From Bacillota bacterium (GTDB taxonomy: Bacteria > Bacillota > Negativicutes > Sporomusales > UBA7701): a DNA stretch of 64,000 nt. The stretch covers positions 62,001 to 126,000 of the forward strand of contig JAEZJM010000035.1 of the NCBI GenBank assembly GCA_023415775.1, read 5' to 3'. Positions 15,351 to 24,074 of the stretch are shown here, in pieces. The translations under genes were made by a program, and so were the position numbers. How positions within the stretch are numbered: position 1 is the stretch's first letter; each line of letters starts with the position of its first letter. The notes beneath the pieces were generated by a model that saw only the letters and a list, made by a program, of their open reading frames with translations, did not search any database and had not been told where the DNA came from.

Positions 15351-16106
15351 ATGAACGACAAGATACGCATCAACAAACTTTCCCTTTACTACGGCGACAC
15401 GCAGGCCCTGAAAAAGGTGTCCTTCGCCGTCCGGAAGAACAGCGTCATGGCCCTGATCGGCCCCTCGGGCTGCGGCAAATCGACCTGTCTCAGGACCATT
15501 AACAGAATGAACGACCTGATCGAAAACGTCTCGATAGAGGGCGAAGTGCTGCTCGACGGGGTGGACGTCTATCATCCCGACACCGACGTTGTCATGCTGC
15601 GCAAACGGGTGGGGATGGTCTTTCAGCGCCCCAACCCCTTCCCGATGTCGATATACGACAATATCGCCTACGGCCCCAGGGTCCACGGCATCAGGGACAA
15701 GGCCGTCCTCGACGGCCTCGTCGAAAAGAGCCTTACCGGCGCCGCCCTGTGGGACGAGGTGAAAGACCGCCTGAAGCAGTCGGCCATGGGCCTGTCGGGC
15801 GGTCAGCAGCAGCGCCTGTGCATCGCCCGCCTGCTCGCGGTCGACCCCGAGGTGCTGCTCATGGATGAACCGTGCTCGGCGCTCGACCCCATATCGACGA
15901 TGAAAATCGAAGAACTGATCGCCGACCTGAAAGACAAATACACCATCGTCCTCGTCACCCATAACATGCAGCAGGCCGCCAGGGTTTCCGGGGAAACGGC
16001 CTTTTTCTTGAACGGCGAACTTGTAGAATGCGGCAATACCGACACCATCTTCACCCGCCCGCAGGATAAACGCACCGAAGACTATATCACCGGTCGCTTC
16101 GGTTAA
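15351..16106 (+). CDS. pstB: Phosphate ABC transporter ATP-binding protein
   Basis: PstB drives high-affinity phosphate import through PstCA. The 251 residues carry Walker A GPSGCGKST (about 38-46), MVFQRPNPFPMSIYDN-IAYGPR, the signature LSGGQQQRLCIARLLA and Walker B EVLLMDEPCSALDP, all typical of PstB. ATG 15351 follows AGGAGG with 10-base spacing; an ATG at 15343 is out of frame. It is followed by phoU after 14 bases. Unusually, pstB is separated from pstS and pstCA by phoR. Confidence 0.96.
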   Translation: MNDKIRINKLSLYYGDTQALKKVSFAVRKNSVMALIGPSGCGKSTCLRTINRMNDLIENVSIEGEVLLDGVDVYHPDTDVVMLRKRVGMVFQRPNPFPMSIYDNIAYGPRVHGIRDKAVLDGLVEKSLTGAALWDEVKDRLKQSAMGLSGGQQQRLCIARLLAVDPEVLLMDEPCSALDPISTMKIEELIADLKDKYTIVLVTHNMQQAARVSGETAFFLNGELVECGNTDTIFTRPQDKRTEDYITGRFG

Positions 16107-16120
16107 AGGAGAGAAGAAGA

Positions 16121-16771
16121 ATGCGCCAGACTTACGAAAAAGAACTGGAAACCCTGCGTCAGGAAATCCTGCGGATGGGCGAGCTTGTGGGCCAGTCGAT
16201 CGAGGATGCCGTCCAGTCGCTCGCCAGGCAGGACGAACAGTTGGCCAAAAAAGTCATCGCCGGCGACGACGTCATCGATCAGTTGGAGATGGATATCGAA
16301 GACAAGTGCATGGTGCTGATAGCCAGGCAGCAGCCCATGGCCCGCGACCTGAGAATCATCGGCACCGGGCTGAAGATAACCACCGACCTCGAGCGCATGG
16401 GCGACCATGCCTTTGATATCGCCAAAGTCACCGTCAGGCTGGCCAATCAGCCGCTGATCAAGCCCCTCGTCGACATCCCCCGCATGGCCCGCATGTCCCA
16501 GAAGATGCTGACCGACTCGCTCGAAGCCTACATGAAGATGGACATCGCCCTCGCCGAAAAGGTATGCCTGGCGGATAACGAGGTCGACGACCTCTACCAG
16601 CAGGTCTTCCGCGAACTGCTCACCTACATGATGGAGGACCCGCGGACGATCGGCCAGGCCACCCAACTCATCTTCGTCGGCCGCTACCTCGAACGGATCG
16701 CCGACCACGCCACCAACATCGCCGAATGGGTTATCTACTTGGTGACCGGCCAGCGCCTCCGTAAGAAGTAA
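16121..16771 (+). CDS. phoU: Phosphate signalling protein PhoU
   Basis: PhoU couples the Pst transporter to the PhoR kinase and represses the regulon when phosphate is plentiful. The 216 residues form two PhoU repeats, each with the acidic metal-site pattern: TDLERMGDHAFDIAK (about 87-101) and GRYLERIADHATNIAEW (about 186-202). ATG 16121 follows AAAGGAGAG. It lies at the end of the pstB transcript and faces phoR across a shared terminator. Confidence 0.96.
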   Translation: MRQTYEKELETLRQEILRMGELVGQSIEDAVQSLARQDEQLAKKVIAGDDVIDQLEMDIEDKCMVLIARQQPMARDLRIIGTGLKITTDLERMGDHAFDIAKVTVRLANQPLIKPLVDIPRMARMSQKMLTDSLEAYMKMDIALAEKVCLADNEVDDLYQQVFRELLTYMMEDPRTIGQATQLIFVGRYLERIADHATNIAEWVIYLVTGQRLRKK

Positions 16772-16777
16772 AATGAG

Positions 16778-16813
16778 AAAAGACCCTTACGCCTGGTGCG
16801 TAAGGGTCTTTTT
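16778..16813. terminator. Bidirectional terminator between phoU and phoR
   Basis: A 15-bp perfect stem (AAAAGACCCTTACGC and its complement) surrounds a CTGGT loop. A and T runs on the two sides make it work for both convergent genes. Confidence 0.92.
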
Positions 16814-16825
16814 CAAGTCGGTCTT

Positions 16826-18607
16826 TTACCCGGCCAGCGGCAGAGTGATCGTGAACGTCGTTCCCTCGCCGGCTTTGCTTTTCACGGTGATCGCGCCGCC
16901 CAGCGTCTCGACGATGAACTTGACGATCGACAGGCCCAGGCCGCTGCCGCCGCTTTCGCGGGCGCGGGCTTTATCCACCCGGTAGAAGCGGTCGAAGATG
17001 AACGGCAAATCGGCCGCCGGGATGCCGCTGCCCGTATCCTCGACCATAATCACGGCGTTACCGGCGTCCTGGTTGCAGGATACGGTTATTCTCCCTCCCG
17101 GCGGGGTGAACTTGATGCTGTTGTCCAGCAGGTTGACAAGCACCTGGGTGAGCCAGTCGGGGTTAGCCAGGGCTCGCACCGGCTCCTCGCCCGCGACCAG
17201 TTTGACCTCAAGCTCCTTGGCGCGCCACTGGGGGTAAAGCTGACTGATGACCGTAGCGGCCACCTTCCCGGCGTCGGTCGGCTCCAGCCTTACCTGCTGG
17301 CGGTATTCGGCCGAATTCAGGCGGGCCAGCTGCATAAGCTCCTTCACAAGCCGATGCATCCGGTCGGCTTCTTCCTGGATGACGGTAAGGAATTGCACGC
17401 TCAGCTTGGGATCGGCCAGCGCCCCGTCAAGCAGCGTTTCGGCGAAGCCTTTGATGGCGGTCAGCGGCGTCCCCAATTCGTGGGAAGCGTTGGCGACGAA
17501 TTCGGCCTGCCGCTCCTCGACCTCTTTCAGCGCCGTGATATCGTGGAAGACGCACAGCACGCCGGCGGGCTCATTTTCGGGGCTGAAGGTCGGAGCCAGG
17601 AAAACCTGGAAGACCCGCTTGACGCCGGACAGGTTTGTTTTCAGATCGATGTGGCGGCTCTGCCCCTCCTCGACCGTCTGCCGCACCGCCTGCTCCAAGG
17701 CGCTGAGGCCGACGACCTGGATATTGTGCTGGCCGAGCATGGCCGGGGTGACGCCGAACATCGCCGCCGCCTGCCGGTTGACGTCCGTCACCTGCCCGTA
17801 GCGGTCGAGGAGGATGACGGCGTTGTCCATATTCTCCAGTATCAGTTCGAGCTTCCGTTTCTCGGCGACGATCTCGTTGATCTTGTCGTCGAGGCTGGCG
17901 GCGAGGTTGTTGAGAGTGTGGCCCAAAACCTCGATCTCGTCGCCAGTGCGGATATGGACGCGCCTATCCAGGTGTCCCTGCCCCATATGGCGGGCAACTT
18001 TTGTTATCGTCTCCAGCGGAGCGGTGTATTTGCGGGCTAGGCGGAAACTCAGCAACACGGCAAGCACCGAGGTAATGAAGAAAGCGAGCAGCAGGACATT
18101 CCTGATCTGGCCGAAGCCGGCCTCGACATGCGCCAGGGTCGCCGCCACCCGGATTACGCCGGTGGTTTCCGCGCCGTCGCGCATGGGGATGGCCGCATAC
18201 AAAAAGTTTTCCCTCAGCGTCGAACTGTAGCGGATGGCGACCCCATGCCCGCCGGCGATGGCGTCGACCACCTCCGGGCGCTGCAGGTGATTTTCCATCG
18301 CCGCCGGGTTCTCCCACGAGTCGGCCAGCACCACGCCGTCATTGTCGATGATCGTGATGCGGTGGTCCACCTTGGTCGCCAGCTCCTTGAGGAGCGTTTC
18401 GATGGAAGCCTTCTCGCGCGGCCCCCGCATGTAGGGGTGGAGGAGCTGCTCGGCGATCTTCGCCTCAGTGAGGAGATTGCCTGTCAGCCGCTCGGTGTTA
18501 TTTTCGTGAAAAAACCACAGCACGTAGCTGCCGAGAGCCAGCAGCGTAGCGCCGACCAGCAGTACGAAAGAGACGATCAAACGGTTGCGGATGCCTGATG
18601 AAAACAT
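16826..18607 (-). CDS. phoR: Phosphate regulon sensor histidine kinase, PhoR type
   Basis: This 593-residue membrane kinase should phosphorylate a PhoP/PhoB response regulator, which is not in the window. It has an N-terminal helix (about 10-32), an extracytoplasmic domain of about 130 residues, a second helix (NVLLLAFFITSVLAVLLSF), a HAMP domain and a PAS domain. The HisKA domain has FVANASHELGTPLTAIKGFA with the phosphorylated His, and the ATPase domain has LVNLLDNSIKFTPPGG, DTGSGIP and SGLGLSIVKFI. It is transcribed divergently from pstS, so the Pho box between them may control both. Location inside the pst cluster supports the PhoR assignment. Confidence 0.9.
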   Translation of the reverse strand: MFSSGIRNRLIVSFVLLVGATLLALGSYVLWFFHENNTERLTGNLLTEAKIAEQLLHPYMRGPREKASIETLLKELATKVDHRITIIDNDGVVLADSWENPAAMENHLQRPEVVDAIAGGHGVAIRYSSTLRENFLYAAIPMRDGAETTGVIRVAATLAHVEAGFGQIRNVLLLAFFITSVLAVLLSFRLARKYTAPLETITKVARHMGQGHLDRRVHIRTGDEIEVLGHTLNNLAASLDDKINEIVAEKRKLELILENMDNAVILLDRYGQVTDVNRQAAAMFGVTPAMLGQHNIQVVGLSALEQAVRQTVEEGQSRHIDLKTNLSGVKRVFQVFLAPTFSPENEPAGVLCVFHDITALKEVEERQAEFVANASHELGTPLTAIKGFAETLLDGALADPKLSVQFLTVIQEEADRMHRLVKELMQLARLNSAEYRQQVRLEPTDAGKVAATVISQLYPQWRAKELEVKLVAGEEPVRALANPDWLTQVLVNLLDNSIKFTPPGGRITVSCNQDAGNAVIMVEDTGSGIPAADLPFIFDRFYRVDKARARESGGSGLGLSIVKFIVETLGGAITVKSKAGEGTTFTITLPLAG

Positions 18608-18695
18608 CGCGTTACCCCCGATAAGCGAGACTTGGCTGACGATTACACTACCATCATAACAGGCCGGGCCGCTAAAAAAAATAGGCCGCCAAACT

Positions 18696-18750
18696 TTAAC
18701 ACAACCTTAACACAGCCTTAACACAAGCGCCCTGCGCCCTGCGTTATAAT
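18696..18750 (+). promoter_or_regulatory. Pho box and -10 of pstS
   Basis: TTAACA repeats at 18696, 18707 and 18718 have 11-bp spacing, and TATAAT lies at 18745-18750, 40 bases before pstS. The repeats occupy the usual place of an activator replacing the -35. The site is also 90 bases from the divergent phoR start. Confidence 0.88.
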
Positions 18751-18789
18751 TTAGGCGAAGACATACTATCACAATCTAGGAGGGTAACC

Positions 18790-19650
18790 ATGAAAAAAGT
18801 TTCCAAGATTCTAGCAGCTATTCTCGTACTTAGCCTCAGCCTCGGCCTGCTGGCAGGCTGCGGGCAGAGCAAGTCCGAGCAGCCCAAGCAAGCGGCGACC
18901 GAAATTCAGGGCACCGTAAGCGCCTCCGGTTCCACGGCGCTGCTGCCGCTCCTCAAACCCGCCCAGGAAGAGTTCCAGAAGCTCCACGCCAAAGTCACCG
19001 TCAATATCGCCGGCGGCGGCTCGTTTACCGGCCAAAACCAGGTGGCGGCCGGATCGGTCAGCATCGGCAACTCCGACGTCGGCCTGCAGGACAGCCTCAA
19101 GAGCGCCGGCCTCGTCGAACACAAACTCGTCGGCATCCCCTTCGTATTCATCGTCAACCCCAGCGTCACCGTCGACAGCCTTACCCCCGAGCAGTACGTA
19201 GCCATCTTCAGCGGCAAAATCACCAACTGGAAAGACGTCGGCGGCAAAGACCAGGCCATCACCATCATCCACCGCGCCAAATCCTCCGGCTCCCGCGCCA
19301 CCATCCAGGAAGTCGTCATGAAAAGTGCATCCTTCACCGACAACGCCGTCATCCAGGACTCCAACGGGGCCGTGCGGGCCGCCATCGCCTCCACCCCCGG
19401 CGCCATCGGCTACGTCGACGCCGCCTATGTCGACCAGTCGGTAAAAGGTCTGGCCTATAACGGCGTCAAATTCTCGCTCGAAAACGTCACCGGCGGCAAA
19501 TACCCTGTCTACACATTCGGCCGCATGTACACCAAAGGCCAGCCGACCGGCGCCGTGAAAGCCTTCATCGACTACGCCACCAGCAAGGATTTCCAGGAAA
19601 AATACGCCGAAAAGCAAGGCTTCGTACCGGTCACTAAAATGCCCAAGTAA
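18790..19650 (+). CDS. pstS: Phosphate-binding lipoprotein
   Basis: PstS captures phosphate outside the inner membrane for PstCAB. The 286 residues begin with a lipoprotein signal peptide and lipobox LLAGC (Cys24). The binding domain shows SGSTALLPLLKPA, GGGSFTGQNQVAAGSVSIGNSDV and HRAKSSGSRAT, which carry phosphate-contacting Ser/Thr/Arg residues. ATG 18790 follows AGGAGGGTAA. It is monocistronic or partly read through into pstC, because a strong terminator lies between them and pstC has its own Pho box. Confidence 0.96.
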   Translation: MKKVSKILAAILVLSLSLGLLAGCGQSKSEQPKQAATEIQGTVSASGSTALLPLLKPAQEEFQKLHAKVTVNIAGGGSFTGQNQVAAGSVSIGNSDVGLQDSLKSAGLVEHKLVGIPFVFIVNPSVTVDSLTPEQYVAIFSGKITNWKDVGGKDQAITIIHRAKSSGSRATIQEVVMKSASFTDNAVIQDSNGAVRAAIASTPGAIGYVDAAYVDQSVKGLAYNGVKFSLENVTGGKYPVYTFGRMYTKGQPTGAVKAFIDYATSKDFQEKYAEKQGFVPVTKMPK

Positions 19651-19666
19651 CTGACATAGATTTAAC

Positions 19667-19702
19667 GGAAAGCGGCGCCTTGGCGCGCCGCTTTCCATTT
19701 TT
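19667..19702 (+). terminator. Terminator after pstS
   Basis: GGAAAGCGGCGC pairs with GCGCCGCTTTCC, followed by ATTTTT. It separates the abundant pstS message from pstC-pstA. Confidence 0.9.
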
Positions 19703-19728
19703 CGGGCCGCCGCCATTTCTCTTTAAAC

Positions 19729-19782
19729 TTAACCAAAACTTAACCTGCCATTAACAATCGCCTAACAGACAGTCCTTATAAT
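19729..19782 (+). promoter_or_regulatory. Pho box and -10 of pstC
   Basis: Four TTAAC/CTAAC repeats start at 19729, 19740, 19751 and 19762 with exact 11-bp spacing, followed by TATAAT at 19777-19782, 41 bases before pstC. Confidence 0.88.
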
Positions 19783-19822
19783 TAAAGTATACAAGACATA
19801 AGACTTCGGGGGAGAAAACGAA

Positions 19823-20719
19823 ATGGCATCAGCATTGGTCAACACCGGCAACCACAACCTCAAACTGGCCTACGACCGCTACATGCGTTACCTCTTCATC
19901 GCCAGCGCCCTGCTGCTCACCGTCATCATCGCCGCCATCATCGTCTTCGTCGGCCAGCAGGGGCTGATGACCTTCAAGGAAGTCGCCCCGGCCGACTTCT
20001 TCCTCACCGGCAAGTGGGACCCCACCGAGGGCAAATTCGGCGCCCTCAGCTTCATCCTCGGCTCGGTATACGTCACCGTCCTCGCCGTGCTGCTGGGCGC
20101 GCCCCTCGGCCTGGCGGGCGCCGTCTTCATGGCCAAAATCGCCCCGCCGCGCCTTAGGGCGCTCATGCGCCCGGCCACCGACCTGTACGTCGCCATCCCC
20201 TCTGTCGTCTACGGCTTCATCGGCCTCACCATCCTCGTCCCCTATATACGCGTCCAGTTCGGCGTCAACACCGGCTTCGGCCTCCTCGCCGCCGCCGCCA
20301 TCCTCGCCGTCATGATCCTGCCGACGATCATCAGCATCTCCGAAGACGCCATTCGCTCCGTCCCCCGCGCCCTCGAGGAAGGCTCGCTCGCCCTCGGGGC
20401 CACCCGCTGGCAGACGATCACCGGCGTTATCCTGCCGGCCGCCCTGCCCGGCATCCTCACCTCGATCATCCTCGCCATGGCGAGGGCGGTCGGCGAAACG
20501 ATGGCCGTCCAGATGGTCATCGGCAACACCCCCCAGATCGCCCGCTCGCTCTTCATGCCCACCTCCACCCTCACCAGCGAAATCGTCGTCGAAATGGGCA
20601 ACACTCCCTTCGGCTCGGCCTGGGGCAACTCCCTCTTTCTCATGGCCCTGGTGCTCCTGCTGTTATCGATGGCGATGATCCTGATTATCCGGCGGGTGGC
20701 CGCAGGAAGGACGGTCTGA
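19823..20719 (+). CDS. pstC: Phosphate ABC transporter permease PstC
   Basis: PstC is one half of the membrane channel for phosphate. The 298 residues show six probable helices. The binding-protein-dependent permease loop is EEGSLALGATRWQTITGVIL (about 189-208), and AIPSVVYGFIGL is typical of Pst permeases. ATG 19823 follows GGGGGAG. It ends two bases before the start of pstA. Confidence 0.95.
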   Translation: MASALVNTGNHNLKLAYDRYMRYLFIASALLLTVIIAAIIVFVGQQGLMTFKEVAPADFFLTGKWDPTEGKFGALSFILGSVYVTVLAVLLGAPLGLAGAVFMAKIAPPRLRALMRPATDLYVAIPSVVYGFIGLTILVPYIRVQFGVNTGFGLLAAAAILAVMILPTIISISEDAIRSVPRALEEGSLALGATRWQTITGVILPAALPGILTSIILAMARAVGETMAVQMVIGNTPQIARSLFMPTSTLTSEIVVEMGNTPFGSAWGNSLFLMALVLLLLSMAMILIIRRVAAGRTV

Positions 20720-20721
20720 AA

Positions 20722-21636
20722 ATGAACGCTGAAGCAATCGGCCGCGAACCTGTCGTATTCAAAGACAAACGGCTCCTCACCCCCCGGATGATCGACCGGG
20801 CCGCCAACTGCGGCCTGTGGCTGGCCGGCCTTATCATCCTCGGCATCCTGGCCGCTTTCCTCACCTACATCCTCTACAAAGGGCTGCCGGTGCTGACCTG
20901 GGGCTTCGTCACCGGCATGTCCACCGACACCCGCGCCGGCGGCGGCGTCGGCCCGCAGTTGTTCAACTCCTTCTATATCCTCTTCCTCTCGATGGCCTTC
21001 TCCATCCCGGTGGCGGTCGGAGCGGGCATCTACCTCGCCGAATACGCCGGCCAGGGCGCTCTCACCGACCTTATCCGCCTCAGCACCGAAAGCCTGGCGA
21101 CCGTTCCCTCCATCGTGCTCGGCCTGTTCGGCATGATCATCTTCGTCAACACCCTCGGCCTCGGTTTCAGCATCATCGGCGGGGCGCTAACCCTTTCCCT
21201 GCTCAACATCCCGGTGCTCGTCAGGGTCACCGAAGAAGCGATAAAGACCGTTCCTCTCCAGTACCGCGAAGCCAGCCTCGCCCTGGGGGCGACCAAATGG
21301 CAGACCATCTGGCGGGTAGTGCTGCCCACCGCCCTGCCCGGCATGATCACCGGCCTGACCCTCACCGCCGGCCGGGCCCTGGGCGAATCGGCCATCCTCA
21401 TCTTCACCGCCGGCACGACGGTGTCGCGGCAGCTGCCCGACCCCAACCTCCTTGCCGCCGGCGAAACGCTCGCCGTCCACATGTGGTACGTCATGGCCGT
21501 CGGCCTCGTGCCCGACCGGATCGAAATCGCCAACGGCACCGGCGCCCTGCTGGTCATCGCCATCCTGATCTTCAACCTCGTCTTCACCATCCCCGCCAGA
21601 ATGCTGCAGCGCAGACTGAGCGGAACAAATAGCTAA
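20722..21636 (+). CDS. pstA: Phosphate ABC transporter permease PstA
   Basis: PstA completes the phosphate channel with PstC. The 304 residues hold six helices, LATVPSIVLGLFGMIIFV and the EAA loop REASLALGATKWQTIWRVVL. It starts two bases after the pstC stop, so translation is coupled. The operon ends at a strong terminator and does not contain pstB, which lies 5 kb upstream with phoU. Confidence 0.95.
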   Translation: MNAEAIGREPVVFKDKRLLTPRMIDRAANCGLWLAGLIILGILAAFLTYILYKGLPVLTWGFVTGMSTDTRAGGGVGPQLFNSFYILFLSMAFSIPVAVGAGIYLAEYAGQGALTDLIRLSTESLATVPSIVLGLFGMIIFVNTLGLGFSIIGGALTLSLLNIPVLVRVTEEAIKTVPLQYREASLALGATKWQTIWRVVLPTALPGMITGLTLTAGRALGESAILIFTAGTTVSRQLPDPNLLAAGETLAVHMWYVMAVGLVPDRIEIANGTGALLVIAILIFNLVFTIPARMLQRRLSGTNS

Positions 21637-21648
21637 CGACGGAATCGC

Positions 21649-21684
21649 AGGCGCGCCGGCCGGAAAACCGGCGCGCCTTTTCCC
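21649..21684 (+). terminator. Terminator after pstA
   Basis: AGGCGCGCCGG pairs with CCGGCGCGCCT, followed by TTTTCCC. Confidence 0.9.
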
Positions 21685-21786
21685 TTCGCCGCGCCCGGCA
21701 GGAAAACGTCGCCAACGCGCAGAAAATAGCAATAAACAGCGGATTGTGGCAAATTTTCCGCTCGCGGACAGGAAGGGTGAAGAAAA

Positions 21787-22452
21787 GTGACAGGATTGTT
21801 AAGGCGGGTAAATATCATAATTATCGGCGTTCTGCTGTTACTGCTGCCGGGGATGAGCCTGACCGCCGCCGAGGAGGCGGCCGGGCAGCCGGAAGCCAAG
21901 CCGGTGCTGGGGGTCGTCCTGCTGCTCACCGATCAGATGAGAGCCGAGCACAACGCCAAGCCGACCGACATGTTCCGCGCGGCCGTCAACGACAAGACGG
22001 CGAAAAAGACGGCATTCACCGTCCAGAATGTCCCCGAAGGGGAGTTGACCGTCTTTCTGGGCAAAAAAGATATCCTCCCCGACGCCATTGGCCTGATGCG
22101 GGAGATGAAACTCGCCCAGCTGCTGGAATTCGGCAAAAGCAAGAACGTCGACTTCCTGCTGGTCGTCGTCGGCGACGCGAAAGTGTACCGCCACATGCAG
22201 ACCCACTTCAACAACTGGAAGGACAAGGACGGCAAAACCACCACCCACTCGTACGAATCGGACGAGATCGACTACGCCGATGTCATGCTGCGGGCGGCGT
22301 ATGTCGACGTCAAGAAGGGCGAGTACGTCCAAAACTACACCGTGGAGCGGCGCTCGGGCCCGCCGGCGGTGTTCGGCAACGGCGTGCGCAGCGTGGTCAA
22401 CGACGGCAGCAACAGGGTACTGAGCGAATTCAGCCAGAAGTTTTCCCTCTGA
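21787..22452 (+). CDS. Secreted protein of unknown function
   Basis: The 221-residue product has a signal peptide (about 1-28, VNIIIIGVLLLLLPGMSLTAA). The mature domain alternates strands and helices, and VDFLLVVVGDAKVY is a hydrophobic core strand. The layout resembles small periplasmic alpha/beta proteins, but I do not recognise a family. GTG 21787 follows AGGGTGAAG. It is monocistronic with its own terminator. Codon use matches its neighbours. Confidence 0.7.
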   Translation: MTGLLRRVNIIIIGVLLLLLPGMSLTAAEEAAGQPEAKPVLGVVLLLTDQMRAEHNAKPTDMFRAAVNDKTAKKTAFTVQNVPEGELTVFLGKKDILPDAIGLMREMKLAQLLEFGKSKNVDFLLVVVGDAKVYRHMQTHFNNWKDKDGKTTTHSYESDEIDYADVMLRAAYVDVKKGEYVQNYTVERRSGPPAVFGNGVRSVVNDGSNRVLSEFSQKFSL

Positions 22453-22480
22453 TCACTCCGGCTCATCGGTCGCGACAACG

Positions 22481-22508
22481 GCTCCGGGATTTCTTCCCGG
22501 AGCTTTTT
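22481..22508 (+). terminator. Terminator after the secreted protein gene
   Basis: GCTCCGGGA and TCCCGGAGC form a 9-bp stem followed by TTTTT. Confidence 0.88.
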
Positions 22509-22615
22509 CTGGCGTCCGGCGGGCCTTTGGCGCAGCGGTGCGGCCAACAAAAGGGATAAAAAAATCTAGCGGAGAATACTTATAAATAAAAATTAAAGCA
22601 AGCGGGGAAAACACC

Positions 22616-23878
22616 TTGATCAAATCACTGACAGCTTACTTCAACATGCGTCACGAAATCAGTCTGCAGGCGCGGCGCATCCTGCGCTACATCGGCCCGG
22701 GGATCCTCGTTACCGTCGGCTTCATCGACCCCGGCAACTGGGCGACCAACATGGCCGCCGGCGCGGAGTACGGATACGTGCTGCTGTGGATGGTCACCCT
22801 CTCCACCGTCATGCTGATAATCCTTCAGCACAACGCCGCCCATCTGGGGATCGTCACCGGCCTGTGCCTGTCCGAGGCCGCGAGCGTCCACCTGCGGCCG
22901 TGGGTCTCCCGCACCGTCCTGCTGTCCGCCGTGGCTGCGGCGGTCGCCACCGCCATGGCCGAAATCCTCGGCGGGGCCATCGCGCTCAACATGCTGTTCG
23001 GCGTTCCCCTGAAAATCGCGGCGCTGTTGACAGCGCTGCTGTGCGCCTGGCTGCTGTGGTCCAACTCCTACCGCAGGCTCGAAAAGATGATCATCGGCTT
23101 CGTCTCGCTGATCGGCGTATCCTTCCTGTACGAGCTCAGCCTCGTGCAGCTCGACTGGCCGCAGGCGGCCGCGGGTTGGGTATCGCCGGCCATCCCGCCC
23201 GGCTCGCTCGCCGTCATTATGGGCGTGCTGGGAGCGGTGGTCATGCCCCACAACCTCTTCCTGCATTCCGAGGTAATCCAGAGTCGCCAATGGAACCTGG
23301 AGGACGACGCGACCATCAAGCGGCAGCTGAAATACGAATTCCTCGACACCCTGCTCTCCATGGGCATCGGCTGGGCGATCAACAGCGCCATGATTCTCGT
23401 CGCCGCCGCCGTGTTTTTCGCCAACCGCGTGCCGGTCAGCGAACTCCAGCAGGCCCAGCACATGCTCCAGCCGTTGATGGGGCAGGGGGCGGCGCTCGTT
23501 TTCGCCGTCGCGCTGCTGTTCTCCGGGATCGCCTCCACGACCACCGCCGGCATGGCCGGCGGCAGCATCTTCGCCGGCATGTTCCGGGAACCTTACGACA
23601 TCAAGGACCGGCACTCCTGGACCGGGGTCGCGCTCACCTACGGCCTGGCGCTCGCCGTCCTGCTGTTCATCGACGACGCCTTCCGGGCGCTCATCTACTC
23701 GCAGGTCGCCCTCAGCCTCCAGCTGCCCTGGACGATATTCCTGCAAATATACCTCACCTCCTCCGCCACGGTCATGGGCAAATACGCCAATTCCCGCCGC
23801 CAGAGGGCCGTGCTGGCGCTGATCGGCGTCACCGTCACGGCGCTCAATCTCATGCTACTCTGGGATATCCTGTCTTAA
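22616..23878 (+). CDS. Nramp-family divalent metal transporter (Mn/Fe)
   Basis: This proton-coupled importer takes up Mn2+ or Fe2+ across the inner membrane. The 420 residues have about 11 helices. The metal-site motifs are intact: DPGNW in helix 1 (GFIDPGNWATNMAAG, about 37-51) and MPHN in helix 6 (VVMPHNLFLHSEV). The Met of MPH favours transition metals over Mg2+. TTG 22616 is preferred because GCGGGGA lies 9 bases upstream; the ATG at 22646 has no ribosome site. No MntR-type operator was recognised. Confidence 0.9.
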   Translation: MIKSLTAYFNMRHEISLQARRILRYIGPGILVTVGFIDPGNWATNMAAGAEYGYVLLWMVTLSTVMLIILQHNAAHLGIVTGLCLSEAASVHLRPWVSRTVLLSAVAAAVATAMAEILGGAIALNMLFGVPLKIAALLTALLCAWLLWSNSYRRLEKMIIGFVSLIGVSFLYELSLVQLDWPQAAAGWVSPAIPPGSLAVIMGVLGAVVMPHNLFLHSEVIQSRQWNLEDDATIKRQLKYEFLDTLLSMGIGWAINSAMILVAAAVFFANRVPVSELQQAQHMLQPLMGQGAALVFAVALLFSGIASTTTAGMAGGSIFAGMFREPYDIKDRHSWTGVALTYGLALAVLLFIDDAFRALIYSQVALSLQLPWTIFLQIYLTSSATVMGKYANSRRQRAVLALIGVTVTALNLMLLWDILS

Positions 23879-23980
23879 CGCCGGCGGCCGGATTAATCGA
23901 TGCGCTGCCGCCGACCGAGATATCCCCGGAAATCCCTGCCAAAATATACAATATAAGGCTAAATTATGCTAAAATATTGT

Positions 23981-23995
23981 TAATAACTGTTATTA
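23981..23995. promoter_or_regulatory. Palindrome TAATAACTGTTATTA upstream of the LuxR-type gene
   Basis: A perfect 7-bp inverted repeat around one base lies about 80 bases before the regulator start, in an AT-rich stretch. It is a candidate operator or autoregulatory site. Confidence 0.35.
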
Positions 23996-24074
23996 TCCGG
24001 CTGAGGCAGAGGAAAATCCAGCGCGGCAGCACCACGCCACGGGGGAATCGTTGCTGTCAGGGAGGTGCTTTTCA

